Shown: positions 13,640 through 21,901, counted from the stretch's first letter. The stretch: DNA of 23,337 bases from JBBQVS01 sp964657325 (GCA_964657325.1 CAZZVE010000071.1:1-23337), one strand, 5' to 3'. Notes: generated by a model from the sequence alone, not told the origin. A program made the numbers and translations.

Positions 13640-13915
13640 TTATTCAATCTTCTCGTATTGTTGACAAGTCTTATAGAGGCACTTACTTATGCTACCGCGA
13701 ACGTTTGGATTTGGTAAACTCTCTTGATGCTGACGTGCTGAAGCAATTAATGCATCGAGTGCTTCTTGTCCATGCTCTACTGCGTCAGCATAAGGGTCAC
13801 CGTGAGTGACTGGTCCAAGCACGCGCTCCTCTCGTTCCCAATCTGGAAGACGTACAAGGTAAGCCTGATCTTCATTAGACCACTGAATTAGCATAGAATA
13901 GTGTAATTCACCCAT
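13640..13915 (-). CDS. HicB-like antitoxin-fold protein (no HicA partner)
   Basis: The 91-residue product resembles the HicB-like partial RNase H fold: YSMLIQWSNEDQAYLVRLPD near the N-terminus, then the typical GPVTHGDPYADAVEHGQEAL segment. Classical HicB has a C-terminal DNA-binding domain and a HicA toxin next door. Here the C-terminal third is short and unlike a helix-turn-helix, and no HicA-like ORF is adjacent. It lies 9 bases downstream of the Uma2-family gene, so the two are probably co-transcribed. It may be a solitary family member and not a toxin-antitoxin pair. Confidence 0.72.
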   Translation of the reverse strand: MGELHYSMLIQWSNEDQAYLVRLPDWEREERVLGPVTHGDPYADAVEHGQEALDALIASARQHQESLPNPNVRGSISKCLYKTCQQYEKIE

Positions 13916-13924
13916 TATTCGTGC

Positions 13925-14527
13925 TCACCACACAGATGCAAAAAACTTCTCGACAGGCACTTCCAACCCTGCTACAACCTGCGAAGGCAATGTCTGTTGT
14001 CCACTATAGCGACCCAACGAACGATAATGTCCATCCTCTAATATCAACACCTCAACAGAACTCGTTTCGGGGTTAACAATCCAGTATTCTGGCACACCAG
14101 CACGAGCATAGGTATCGTACTTGACTAACCTATCGTAGAGGGCAGTGCTTGGCGAGGCTACTTCGACAACGAGATCGGGTGCGCCTACTATATGTCTTTC
14201 CTGTAATCTATCGGCGTGGGCTTTCAGGAGTACAACTACATCAGGTTGAAACACGTTCTCTGCTGATAACTCAACATCAATGGGTGCCGTAAAGACGCCA
14301 CCTGATGCATGAGTGCGAAGATGGTCTCGAAAGTAGGCAAAGATTTCCCCGACGATCTCTTGATGTGACCAACTGGGTGCAGGAGGCATAAGTAGAACTC
14401 CGTTTACAATCTCGTATTGCTGCTCGTCATCAAGTGCGGCATAGGCACGGTAAGTCCAATGTCCCTGTTCAGGTCCTGGAACCCAATCCGCAAGTCTCAC
14501 TACAGGCAGTTTTTCAGCTGTTGTCAT
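13925..14527 (-). CDS. Uma2-family (DUF820) PD-(D/E)xK nuclease-fold protein
   Basis: The 200-residue product fits the Uma2 family, which has a restriction-endonuclease-like fold but no settled function and is abundant in cyanobacteria and Chloroflexota. Visible are YEIVNG (E39), FQPDVVVL (D96), PDLVVEVASPST (E122), DRLVKYDTYARAGVPEYWIV with K136, and the final VEVLILEDGHY strand. The acid residues and lysine of the nuclease core are intact. I chose the ATG at 14527 because GAGAGG lies upstream of it; an in-frame ATG six codons earlier is part of that region. It is paired with the HicB-like gene. Confidence 0.82.
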   Translation of the reverse strand: MTTAEKLPVVRLADWVPGPEQGHWTYRAYAALDDEQQYEIVNGVLLMPPAPSWSHQEIVGEIFAYFRDHLRTHASGGVFTAPIDVELSAENVFQPDVVVLLKAHADRLQERHIVGAPDLVVEVASPSTALYDRLVKYDTYARAGVPEYWIVNPETSSVEVLILEDGHYRSLGRYSGQQTLPSQVVAGLEVPVEKFFASVW

Positions 14528-14717
14528 TATACTTCTGCCTCTCATTAGGAACGATGTTAGCCAAATACTTCAATGATAGAATCATGTGCATCTACTAGAG
14601 ATGAGTATAACATATCATACCAATCTTCTCATTACATGCTATCATATAGGAAAGGATATTGTTGTGATAAAGCATGGATGCTTGTATTCTATAGTGTAGA
14701 AAGAAAGCGAGCAATCC

Positions 14718-14846
14718 ATGAGTTCAAATAAGAGCGGCATTTACAATGAATCGGACGCAAGTGTTGGCTCAAATGTCGGCGTCTTCTTCCTCTTGTTTGG
14801 AGCAGTTGTAGCATTGGCCTTTGGCATAAGCTACTTTCAGAAGTGA
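14718..14846 (+). CDS. Possible small single-pass membrane protein, 42 residues
   Basis: This is a short ORF of 43 codons: M-SSNKSGIYNESDASVGS, then a hydrophobic run from about residue 20 to 38 (VGVFFLLFGAVVALAFGI), then SYFQK. A polar N-terminus, one transmembrane helix and a short basic end are typical of small membrane proteins. A weak purine-rich GAAAGCGAG lies about 6 bases before the ATG. It stands alone between two leftward genes. No homologue is recalled, so the function is unknown and the call rests on composition only. Confidence 0.5.
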   Translation: MSSNKSGIYNESDASVGSNVGVFFLLFGAVVALAFGISYFQK

Positions 14847-14871
14847 GGATAACAAATTGACTTGGTGAGTA

Positions 14872-14943
14872 ACAAGGGCACCCGCAAGGGGATGCCCCTC
14901 CCATACACGAACGCACCTATGGAGCATATGTATGGGAGGGGCA
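14872..14943. repeat. Family D palindromic repeat cut by an assembly gap
   Basis: Bases 14872-14907 are identical to 9330-9365. tgcccctcccataca (14893-14907) pairs perfectly with tgtatgggaggggca (14929-14943), and the pairing runs straight into the Ns. The right arm would be expected to continue with the complement of 14872-14892 in the missing sequence. Confidence 0.88.
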
Positions 14944-14953
14944 NNNNNNNNNN
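14944..14953. other. Assembly gap (ten Ns)
   Basis: Ten consecutive Ns interrupt the right arm of a family D hairpin. The true length of missing sequence is unknown; a hairpin that is hard to sequence through is the likely cause. It lies just outside the ilvD stop codon. Confidence 0.95.
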
Positions 14954-14964
14954 CCCTGGCTCCA

Positions 14965-16668
14965 CTACCCCGTTATCGCACCCTCAGAAGCGGACGCAAC
15001 CAGCTTCACATATTTCGCCAGCACACCCTTTGTATATTTAGGTGCAGGAGCGTGCCACTCTTGAAGACGACGCTCAATCTCTTCGTCGCTGATCTCGACT
15101 GAAAGCGCATTATGATCGGAGTCGATATTGATGATATCTCCGTCTTGCACAACCGCAATAGGACCGCCAACCTGTGCCTCTGGCGCGATATGACCCACGA
15201 CCATACCATGTGTGCCACCGGAGAAACGCCCATCGGTAATCAAGCCAACCGTTTCGCCATAACCTTGCCCGACCAGTGCCGACGTGACCGCGAGCATCTC
15301 GCGCATACCTGGGCCGCCCTTCGGTCCCTCGTAGCGAATGACCACTACATCACCATCAGAAATATGGTGATTCATGATGGCGTCAAAGGTCTCTTCCTCT
15401 GAATTAAACACCTTTGCCGGACCACGATGATTTGTCACCTTGAGGCCCGCAATTTTACAGACCGCCCCTTCTGGTGCAAGATTGCCCTTGAGAATGACAA
15501 GTGGTGCCGTTGCATGCAGTGGCTTGTCAAGTGGAGCCACTATGGTCTGTCCCTCTGCAAGATCGGGCGCGGATTCCAGGTTCTCCGCAAGCGTTTTGCC
15601 TGTCACAGTCAGTGCATCACCATTCAAGTAACCAGCTTTGAGCAGAAGCTTCATTACAGCCTGTACACCGCCAGCGCGGTCAAGGTCCGTCATCGCATAT
15701 CTACCGCCGGGTTTCAGATCGGCGAGATGTGGCACTTTACCACCCGCGCGCGTGAAATCGTCGATACCGAGCGGAATATCCAGTTGACGCGCAATCGCTA
15801 TCAAGTGTAGAACCGCGTTGGTCGAGCCGCCGAGTGCCATAACAACCTTAATCGCATTCTCGAATGCAGTTTGTGTGAGTATGGAACGCGCTGTGATGCC
15901 CTGCTCGATCATGCGTACAATCGCTTGCCCCGAGTCGTAGCAGTCCAATATCTTACGTGAAGTCACGGCGGGCATCGACGAGCCACCGGGGAGACACATG
16001 CCTAACGCTTCAATCGCGGAGGCCATCGTGTTCGCTGTATACATACCACCGCAGGAACCAGCCCCTGGAATGGCGGTCTTCTCAACCTCGTCCAATTGCT
16101 CACGGCTAATCTTGCCTGCGCTGAACTGACCAACCGCCTCGAAGACACTGACGATATCTACATCTTTGCCGCGACACACACCAGGTTGAATCGTGCCACC
16201 ATAGACAAAGAGCGTTGGTGCGTCAATTCGTGCCAGTGCCATCAGACAGCCGGGCATGTTTTTGTCACAGCCACCGATAGCAACCACACCATCGAAACGC
16301 TGAGCATTCGCGACCAGTTCGATAGAGTCTGCGATTACCTCGCGGCTAGGGAGGGAGAATTTCATGCCTTCGGTACCCATTGAAATACCGTCGCTTACCG
16401 TGATGGTGCCAAACGTTTGTGGTACACCACCGCCGACGCGCACACCCTCGCGCACTTTTTCCGCGAGTTTGTTAATGTGTGAGTTACACGGAGTAATTTC
16501 ACTCCATGTGCTGGCAATACCAATTAATGGCTTATTAAAGTCTTCATCGGTCAGTCCAACCGCACGCAGCATGGAACGATTGGGAGCGCGAACCGCGCCC
16601 TCTGTAATCATCTTGCTTCGGCTATTCAACGCCTGTTTTGTTGTTGAGGTTCCATTCGTTTCTGGCAT
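14965..16668 (-). CDS. ilvD: Dihydroxy-acid dehydratase (IlvD)
   Basis: IlvD dehydrates dihydroxy acids to 2-keto acids in valine, leucine and isoleucine synthesis, using an Fe-S cluster and Mg. The 567-residue product from ATG 16668 has cluster cysteines C61 (SEITPCNSH), C124 (GGCDKNMPGC) and C196 (PGAGSCGGMYTANTM), the carbamylated-lysine candidate K126, and C-terminal TDGRFSGGTHGMVVGHIAPEA. The frame is open upstream to 16731, but ATG 16668 has AAGGA upstream and begins a family-like N-terminus (the conserved RSKMITEGAVRAPNRSML soon follows). The pattern fits the IlvD branch and not the 6-phosphogluconate or sugar-acid dehydratases. It is a single-gene unit and no T-box or leader peptide was seen in front of it. 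Confidence 0.96.
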   Translation of the reverse strand: MPETNGTSTTKQALNSRSKMITEGAVRAPNRSMLRAVGLTDEDFNKPLIGIASTWSEITPCNSHINKLAEKVREGVRVGGGVPQTFGTITVSDGISMGTEGMKFSLPSREVIADSIELVANAQRFDGVVAIGGCDKNMPGCLMALARIDAPTLFVYGGTIQPGVCRGKDVDIVSVFEAVGQFSAGKISREQLDEVEKTAIPGAGSCGGMYTANTMASAIEALGMCLPGGSSMPAVTSRKILDCYDSGQAIVRMIEQGITARSILTQTAFENAIKVVMALGGSTNAVLHLIAIARQLDIPLGIDDFTRAGGKVPHLADLKPGGRYAMTDLDRAGGVQAVMKLLLKAGYLNGDALTVTGKTLAENLESAPDLAEGQTIVAPLDKPLHATAPLVILKGNLAPEGAVCKIAGLKVTNHRGPAKVFNSEEETFDAIMNHHISDGDVVVIRYEGPKGGPGMREMLAVTSALVGQGYGETVGLITDGRFSGGTHGMVVGHIAPEAQVGGPIAVVQDGDIINIDSDHNALSVEISDEEIERRLQEWHAPAPKYTKGVLAKYVKLVASASEGAITG

Positions 16669-16756
16669 AGTGAAATATTTCCTTCTGAGACTCAGAGCAT
16701 ACCATCGTTGGTACATGAGGTAGTAACACATCTTTGTGTATAGATAAGTTTCGGCT

Positions 16757-16785
16757 ATTATACACGAATATGGATAGCGATAGAA
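16757..16785 (-). promoter_or_regulatory. Possible ilvD promoter
   Basis: On the minus strand a perfect TATAAT (complement of 16757-16762) lies about 90 bases before the ilvD ATG. The -35 position holds only TTCTAT, a poor match, so the assignment rests on the -10 box. Confidence 0.4.
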
Positions 16786-16932
16786 GGGGGTGCTCTATAA
16801 GGTAATAGAGTTGTTCCGTTCGCCTAGCATAATCTTCAAAGTTGTTACAAGACTCAAGCATCAAACGTGTCTTGAATATATACATCCTACACATTTAAAC
16901 GAATTTCTTATAGACAAAGAAGAGGATATACG

Positions 16933-17802
16933 ATGGACATCATGCAAAATACAAGTGCGCTTGCATTACCACGTAGTACTGACAGGATTGATTCTGCGCA
17001 AGGATCAGTCTTCTTTATCGGAACCGCGACAATGCTCATACGGTATGCAGGCTTCACAATTTTGACGGACCCAAATTTTCTGCATCAAGGCGATCATGTG
17101 CATTTAGGGGGTGGGTTAACGTCCGCACGTTTGACCAATCCTGCAATCGATATGGAGCAACTGCCAGTGTTTGATTTTGTCCTGCTCTCGCATTTGCACG
17201 AAGATCACTTTGATCGCCTGGTCGAAAAGAAGCTCGACAAGGGCACAATCATCGTTACGACGCCAGAAGCAGCAGTCGCGTTACGGCACAAATGCTTTAC
17301 TATGCTAGAACCGTTGCATACGTGGGAAACGCTTACCGTAACGAAGGGTGACTACACGTTGCGTATCACCGCGATGCCTGGCAAGCACGGTCCTGGCATT
17401 ATGAATTCCGTATTGCCCTCTGTCATGGGTAGTATGCTGGAGTTTCAGAATAATGCAGGTAACACGCTTGTACGGTTGTATATTAGTGGCGATACGCTGC
17501 TCTTTGAAGATCTGCAACAGATTCCACAGCAATATCCCGATATTGATCTTGCTATGTTACACCTTGGCGGCACTCGCATTTTCGGCATTCTGCTCACGAT
17601 GGATGCTATGCAGGGTATAGAAGCCGTCAAACTCATCAATGCAAAGAAGAATATTCCTATTCACTACAACGACTACACTGTTATGAAGTCGCCGCTGGAT
17701 GATTTCAAAGCACTGGTTACTATGTCTAGCCTTGAAGATCGTGTTCATTATATGGAACACGGTGATACCTACACATTTGAAATACCGGAGAGTCGCCGCT
17801 AA
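16933..17802 (+). CDS. MBL-fold metallo-hydrolase (UlaG-like)
   Basis: The 289-residue product is a metallo-beta-lactamase-fold hydrolase. The core metal motif is HLHEDHFD (about residues 86-93), preceded by GTATMLIRYAGFTILTDPNF, which is typical of the UlaG/RNase-Z-like branch, and followed by GKHG, the YISGDTLLFED strand with its metal-binding Asp, and the final IPIHYNDY histidine. The family includes lactonases, phosphodiesterases and many uncharacterised enzymes, so no substrate is proposed. GAAGAGG lies 7 bases before the ATG. It is transcribed divergently from ilvD and ends in its own strong terminator, so it is probably monocistronic. Confidence 0.85.
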   Translation: MDIMQNTSALALPRSTDRIDSAQGSVFFIGTATMLIRYAGFTILTDPNFLHQGDHVHLGGGLTSARLTNPAIDMEQLPVFDFVLLSHLHEDHFDRLVEKKLDKGTIIVTTPEAAVALRHKCFTMLEPLHTWETLTVTKGDYTLRITAMPGKHGPGIMNSVLPSVMGSMLEFQNNAGNTLVRLYISGDTLLFEDLQQIPQQYPDIDLAMLHLGGTRIFGILLTMDAMQGIEAVKLINAKKNIPIHYNDYTVMKSPLDDFKALVTMSSLEDRVHYMEHGDTYTFEIPESRR

Positions 17803-17814
17803 ATGCTTCGCTAC

Positions 17815-17858
17815 AAAAATGAGATTGCTTGCTTCATAAAGCAAGCAATCTCATTTTT
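17815..17858. terminator. Strong hairpin terminator after the MBL-fold gene
   Basis: aaaaatgagattgcttgctt (17815-17834) pairs perfectly over 20 bases with 17839-17858 across a four-base loop, and ends in TTTTT. The A-run on the other side would allow it to act in both directions. Confidence 0.93.
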
Positions 17859-17891
17859 GTTTATACCTATAAAAAGATGTTTTATATTACC

Positions 17892-17921
17892 TTGACATAT
17901 AACTATATTCTCTGATAAAAT
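17892..17921 (+). promoter_or_regulatory. Promoter of the mntR-mntH unit
   Basis: TTGACA (17892-17897) is followed after 18 bases by TAAAAT (17916-17921). The predicted start, near 17928, falls within the possible operator at 17923-17940. Confidence 0.7.
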
Positions 17922-17922
17922 G

Positions 17923-17940
17923 TTTTTAGAGATGTAAAAA
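17923..17940. promoter_or_regulatory. Possible MntR operator
   Basis: TTTTTA (17923-17928) and TAAAAA (17935-17940) form an inverted repeat with a 6-base spacer at the predicted transcription start of the regulator's own gene. Autoregulation is common in this family, but the site is short and AT-rich. Confidence 0.35.
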
Positions 17941-17977
17941 ATTATGTTATGAGCATTGAAATACAATGAGGTTCAGC

Positions 17978-18727
17978 ATGTCACCTGAATTACATACCCT
18001 GCCAATCCGTGCTATTGACTGCTTGAAACTTTGCTATAAAGCGGGAGAGCGTGGTGAGTCAATTACTACCTCGGTTATGAAGGAACGTTTACAACCATTA
18101 GAGGCAACGGGACAACTGAGCGATGCAAGCGTTACTCAGTTGTTCAAGTGGTTAAGCGAACGTGGCTATGTACGCTACATTCCCTATCACGGTGTAGAAT
18201 TGACTGAGACGGGGCGCGTAATGGCGACAGAACTTGTGCGTCGTCATCGTCTGCTCGAACTCTTTCTTGTACAGACAATGGGCTTTCCACTTGATGAGGT
18301 TGACGCAGAGGCTGAGCATCTTGAACACGCCATCTCAGAGGCGTTCGTGGACCGTATGGATGCCTTGTTAGATCATCCAACTGAGGACCCCCATGGAGAT
18401 CCTATTCCAAACAAAGCTGGTAGCGTGGTTACTGCTGTCAGTGAGCCACTTTCAACAATTCTCCCCGGTCAACAGGTAATTGTGCAACGCGTCAGCGATG
18501 AGCAGCCAGACCTGTTGCGCTATCTCACTGAACTAGGTCTCATACCAGGAACCTTAGTCAAGGTCGAAGCGGTAGCCTCTTATGGTGGTGTTTATACTAT
18601 ACGTATTGGAGAGCAAACACACGCAATTGGTGATGTTGTGACACATGCAGTACTTGTGCGTCCAGTAACACCTGATGCGATACATAAATCAGCGTCACCC
18701 ACAAATGTACAAGGAGAACTTTCTTGA
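17978..18727 (+). CDS. mntR: DtxR/MntR-family metal-dependent repressor
   Basis: The product from ATG 17978 has 249 residues. It has an N-terminal winged helix (about residues 5-65, with ASVTQLFKWLSERGYVRY as recognition region), the dimerisation/metal region with RRHRLLELFLVQTMGF and the EAEHLEHAISE helix, whose His and Glu residues are the usual Mn/Fe ligands, the PHGDPIPN segment, and a C-terminal FeoA/SH3-like domain (LPGQQVIVQRV to the end). The full three-domain layout is like IdeR/DtxR; short Bacillus-type MntR lacks the SH3 domain. GAGG lies 6 bases before 17978; an in-frame ATG at 17966 has no such site. The neighbouring Nramp transporter, overlapping by four bases, suggests manganese sensing, but iron cannot be excluded. 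Confidence 0.86.
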   Translation: MSPELHTLPIRAIDCLKLCYKAGERGESITTSVMKERLQPLEATGQLSDASVTQLFKWLSERGYVRYIPYHGVELTETGRVMATELVRRHRLLELFLVQTMGFPLDEVDAEAEHLEHAISEAFVDRMDALLDHPTEDPHGDPIPNKAGSVVTAVSEPLSTILPGQQVIVQRVSDEQPDLLRYLTELGLIPGTLVKVEAVASYGGVYTIRIGEQTHAIGDVVTHAVLVRPVTPDAIHKSASPTNVQGELS

Positions 18728-20067
18728 GAATCTATCCATCTGCCTCGCTGCCATCAGGCCCACTTGAGAGTGCAGCTCCTGAACGTTCTCTCGATCAAAA
18801 CGGAACACAGACCGCCGCACGAGCCGCGCTTGACGGACACAAAAAAGGGCTATTTGCCCTGCTTCCATTTCTGGGACCAGCGTTTATTGCAAGTGTCGCT
18901 TATATCGACCCAGGAAATTTCGCTACGAACATTCAGGGTGGTAGTGCCTTTGGGTACAATTTGCTCTGGGTCATTGTACTTGCGAACCTGATGGCGATGT
19001 TGCTACAAACGATGTCCGCTAAACTAGGTATCGCAACAGGTCTCAATCTTGCAGAAATTTGCCATAAGCACTTCAGCAAGCCAGTTGTCTATGCTATGTG
19101 GGCGGTCGCGGAAATTTCGGCGATGGCAACCGATCTCGCGGAGTTTCTTGGAGCTAGCATCGCGCTCAACTTATTATTCGGTATTCCCTTACTGTATGCG
19201 ACCCTTATCATCGGCGTTGCCACCTACCTTATTCTACAGATAGAGCGATATGGTTTCCGTCCCCTCGAAGCGGTAATCACAGCACTCATTGGCGTGATTG
19301 CGCTTTGTTATGTGGTTGAAACCTTTTTGTCTCATCCAAATTTTGCTCAGGTTGGCTATCATGCTGTTGTACCATGGCTAGGTGGATCTCAAAGCGTTCT
19401 TTTCTCCGTTGGTATCATTGGTGCGACTGTCATGCCGCATGTGATTTATCTACATTCTTCATTGACACAAAAACGCATCGTGCCACGCAGCGAAAAAGAA
19501 GCGCGTCGTATCTTCAAATGGGGCATTCCAGATGTGGTGCTAGCAATGGGCGTGGCGGGACTTGTCAACATGGCGATGCTCTATATGGCAGCCGCGACAT
19601 TTCATGCACATGGACAGACAAATATCGGCGACATCTCCACAGCCTACCAGACACTTACTCCTCTATTAGGAGGAGCCGCTAGCATCATTTTCGCGGTCTC
19701 ATTGCTCGCTTCGGGTCTTTCCAGTTCCACCGTTGGCACGATGGCTGGACAAGTCATCATGCAAGGCTTTGTCGGTTTCACCATTCCTATCTGGGTACGG
19801 CGTCTTGTCACCATGGTTCCTGCGGTAATTGTTGCTGCTATCGGCCTCAACCCTACAAGCACACTTGTGATCAGCCAGGTTGTGCTCAGTTTTGTCTTGC
19901 CTCTGCCTGTCATCACGCTTGTTATGTTTACGAGCCGACGCGATATCATGGGAACGCTCGTCAACAAAAGGATCACCACATGGGCCGCCATTGGATGTAG
20001 CGTGCTCATTCTGGGTCTTAATGTTTGGTTGCTGTATTCGACATTTGCGTCAATTGTTCATGGATAA
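18724..20067 (+). CDS. mntH: Nramp-family divalent metal transporter (MntH)
   Basis: MntH imports Mn2+ or Fe2+ with protons across the cytoplasmic membrane. The 447-residue product has about 11 hydrophobic segments, the metal-binding DPGNFATNIQGGS in helix 1 (about residue 62) and MPHVIYLHSSL in helix 6 (about residue 238), both diagnostic for Nramp. Residues 1-40 are a polar cytoplasmic extension. The start is TTG at 18724, inside the final codons of mntR (TTGA overlap), with AAGGAG in front; this means translation is coupled to that of the regulator. Confidence 0.93.
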   Translation: MRIYPSASLPSGPLESAAPERSLDQNGTQTAARAALDGHKKGLFALLPFLGPAFIASVAYIDPGNFATNIQGGSAFGYNLLWVIVLANLMAMLLQTMSAKLGIATGLNLAEICHKHFSKPVVYAMWAVAEISAMATDLAEFLGASIALNLLFGIPLLYATLIIGVATYLILQIERYGFRPLEAVITALIGVIALCYVVETFLSHPNFAQVGYHAVVPWLGGSQSVLFSVGIIGATVMPHVIYLHSSLTQKRIVPRSEKEARRIFKWGIPDVVLAMGVAGLVNMAMLYMAAATFHAHGQTNIGDISTAYQTLTPLLGGAASIIFAVSLLASGLSSSTVGTMAGQVIMQGFVGFTIPIWVRRLVTMVPAVIVAAIGLNPTSTLVISQVVLSFVLPLPVITLVMFTSRRDIMGTLVNKRITTWAAIGCSVLILGLNVWLLYSTFASIVHG

Positions 20068-20148
20068 TAAGATCGTATACTTTAGTGTATCTTTAGCAAT
20101 TTGACGTTCGTGTAGATTACAAAACGAAGTAGAGAAAGATCAAATTAT

Positions 20149-21852
20149 ATGACTCAACAACCATATACTGTCGGAAGCTATTTAGCGGAGCGGCTTGAAC
20201 AGATCGGTCTCAAACATTACTTCATGGTGCCAGGTGACTATAATCTCATGCTGCTTGACCAGCTTCTGGGCAACAAGAATATTCAAGAGATTGCTTGTTG
20301 TAACGAATTGAATGCAGCCTATGCTGCTGAGGGCTATGCTCGTGTGAATGGAGCAGGAGCAGTTATTGTCACCTTCAATGTTGGTGCATTTTCCGCACTC
20401 AATGGAGTCGCTGGTGCCTATGCAGAAAATTTGCCTGTGATCTTTGTTTCTGGTAGCTATAACACGAATGATCCAAATGCTAATCATTACTTGCATCATA
20501 CACTCGGCACTAATAACTACTCGTATCAATATGAAATGATGCAACATGTCACGTGTGACGCTGTTCGGATTCTGCATGCGGAAGACGCACCGTACCTCAT
20601 TGACCGCGCTATCCGTGCAGCATTGCATGAGCGTAAACCAGCCTATATCGAAATTCCCTGCAATCTGGCAAATCAGCCTTGTAGCGAACCGGCTCCCTAT
20701 GAGACGCTCAAGCCCTTTGATCATAGTGATGCAAAGAATCTTGCGGCAGCAGTTGAGGCCGCATCCGCACTTATTAATAGTTCACAAAAGCCTGTCCTAC
20801 TTGCAGGGTCGCGGTTACGCCCATTTGGAGCCATCGATGCATTCCGTGAACTTGCGGAAGCTCTTGGATGTGCTGTGGCTGTAATGCCCGATGCGAAAGG
20901 TTTCTTCCCTGAAGAGCACCCGCAGTTCGTGGGAGTCTATTGGGGAAGTGTGAGTAGTCCGGGTTGTGATTCTGTTGTGGATGGAGCTGATCTCATCATT
21001 GCTGGTGGTGCTATGTACAATGATTATTCGACTGTAGGGTGGACAGCGCAGCCCCAGCAAGAGCGGACTATTAATGTCGATCCAAGATATGTACGCCTGC
21101 CAAATGTCGAATTTACCGGAGTTCAACTTGCGGATTTCTTTCAGGCACTGGCAAAAAATGTGCACAAGAATGATGCAATGGCTGCTCACTATCGGAACGA
21201 AGCTAAAAGCACCTCAGATGCATCTCTACGAGCTGCGGATTCGACAGCACGTCTCACGCGCGTTGAGATGGTTCGCCAGATTCAAGATTACTTGGACGCG
21301 AAGACAACTTTGCTTGTAGAAAGTGGTGACGCTTGGTTTAATGGCGAGTATATGCGACTGCCGGATGGTGCACGTTTTGAGATTGAGATGCAATGGGGAT
21401 CAATTGGTTGGTCTGTTGGTGCATCATTTGGCTACGCACTGGGGCTTGAACCGGGTCGGCGGCTCGTTTCTATGATTGGTGATGGTTCCTTCCAGCTTAC
21501 CGCGCAAGAAGTCGCGAATATGATTCGCTACGGCCTCAATATCACGATCTTTCTGATCAACAACCATGGCTATGTTATTGAAACGGCAATCCACGATGGT
21601 CCGTACAATTACTACAAGAATTGGGACTATGTGGCCCTGATGCAGGCGTGGAATGCTGGTGAAGGCCATGGTCTTGGTCTGAAGGCAACAACGGCTGGTG
21701 AATTGGTTGAAGCTATTAATAAGGCGAGAGAACACACAGGCGGGCCGATTTTGATTGAATGCGATATAGCGCACGATGACTTTTCCCCGCAAATGGGAGA
21801 GTGGGGCAAGAAGGTTTCCAGTTCCAATTCACGCCCTCCACAGCGTACTTGA
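20149..21852 (+). CDS. pdc: Thiamine-diphosphate decarboxylase, pyruvate decarboxylase type
   Basis: The likely reaction is non-oxidative decarboxylation of pyruvate to acetaldehyde and CO2, with ThDP and Mg. The 567-residue product has the usual length. It has the cofactor glutamate E53 (CCNELNAAYAAEGYAR), the active-site pair H116-H117 in HYLHHTLG, D30, the ThDP motif beginning GDGSFQLTAQE (residue 444) with the NNHGY end, and E478 in IETAIHDGPYN. The stretch IHDGPYN-x3-KNWDY and the end EWGKKVSSSNSRPP are close to those I recall for Zymomonas pyruvate decarboxylase, which argues against indolepyruvate or benzoylformate decarboxylase. Purine-rich GAGAAAGA precedes the ATG. No alcohol dehydrogenase is adjacent in the window. 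Confidence 0.85.
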   Translation: MTQQPYTVGSYLAERLEQIGLKHYFMVPGDYNLMLLDQLLGNKNIQEIACCNELNAAYAAEGYARVNGAGAVIVTFNVGAFSALNGVAGAYAENLPVIFVSGSYNTNDPNANHYLHHTLGTNNYSYQYEMMQHVTCDAVRILHAEDAPYLIDRAIRAALHERKPAYIEIPCNLANQPCSEPAPYETLKPFDHSDAKNLAAAVEAASALINSSQKPVLLAGSRLRPFGAIDAFRELAEALGCAVAVMPDAKGFFPEEHPQFVGVYWGSVSSPGCDSVVDGADLIIAGGAMYNDYSTVGWTAQPQQERTINVDPRYVRLPNVEFTGVQLADFFQALAKNVHKNDAMAAHYRNEAKSTSDASLRAADSTARLTRVEMVRQIQDYLDAKTTLLVESGDAWFNGEYMRLPDGARFEIEMQWGSIGWSVGASFGYALGLEPGRRLVSMIGDGSFQLTAQEVANMIRYGLNITIFLINNHGYVIETAIHDGPYNYYKNWDYVALMQAWNAGEGHGLGLKATTAGELVEAINKAREHTGGPILIECDIAHDDFSPQMGEWGKKVSSSNSRPPQRT

Positions 21853-21901
21853 TTAAGGAAGTCATAAGGCAATACGAAAATAGACATACAAGAGCAAGAT
21901 T

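Noticed and set aside
9330..14907. 36-base direct repeat as attachment sites of a 5.5 kb inserted unit
   Set aside because: Each copy is one arm of its own local hairpin of the same repeat family, and the enclosed region has core operon genes and no integrase.
16669..16932. T-box or peptide leader in front of ilvD
   Set aside because: No T-box consensus, no run of branched-chain codons and no terminator hairpin were found in this stretch.
20101..20124. TTGACG as a -35 box for the decarboxylase gene
   Set aside because: At the right distance there is no acceptable -10 box.
20182..20724. Open frame of 180 codons on the minus strand
   Set aside because: It lies opposite the decarboxylase gene and its translation is cysteine-rich without a recognisable domain.
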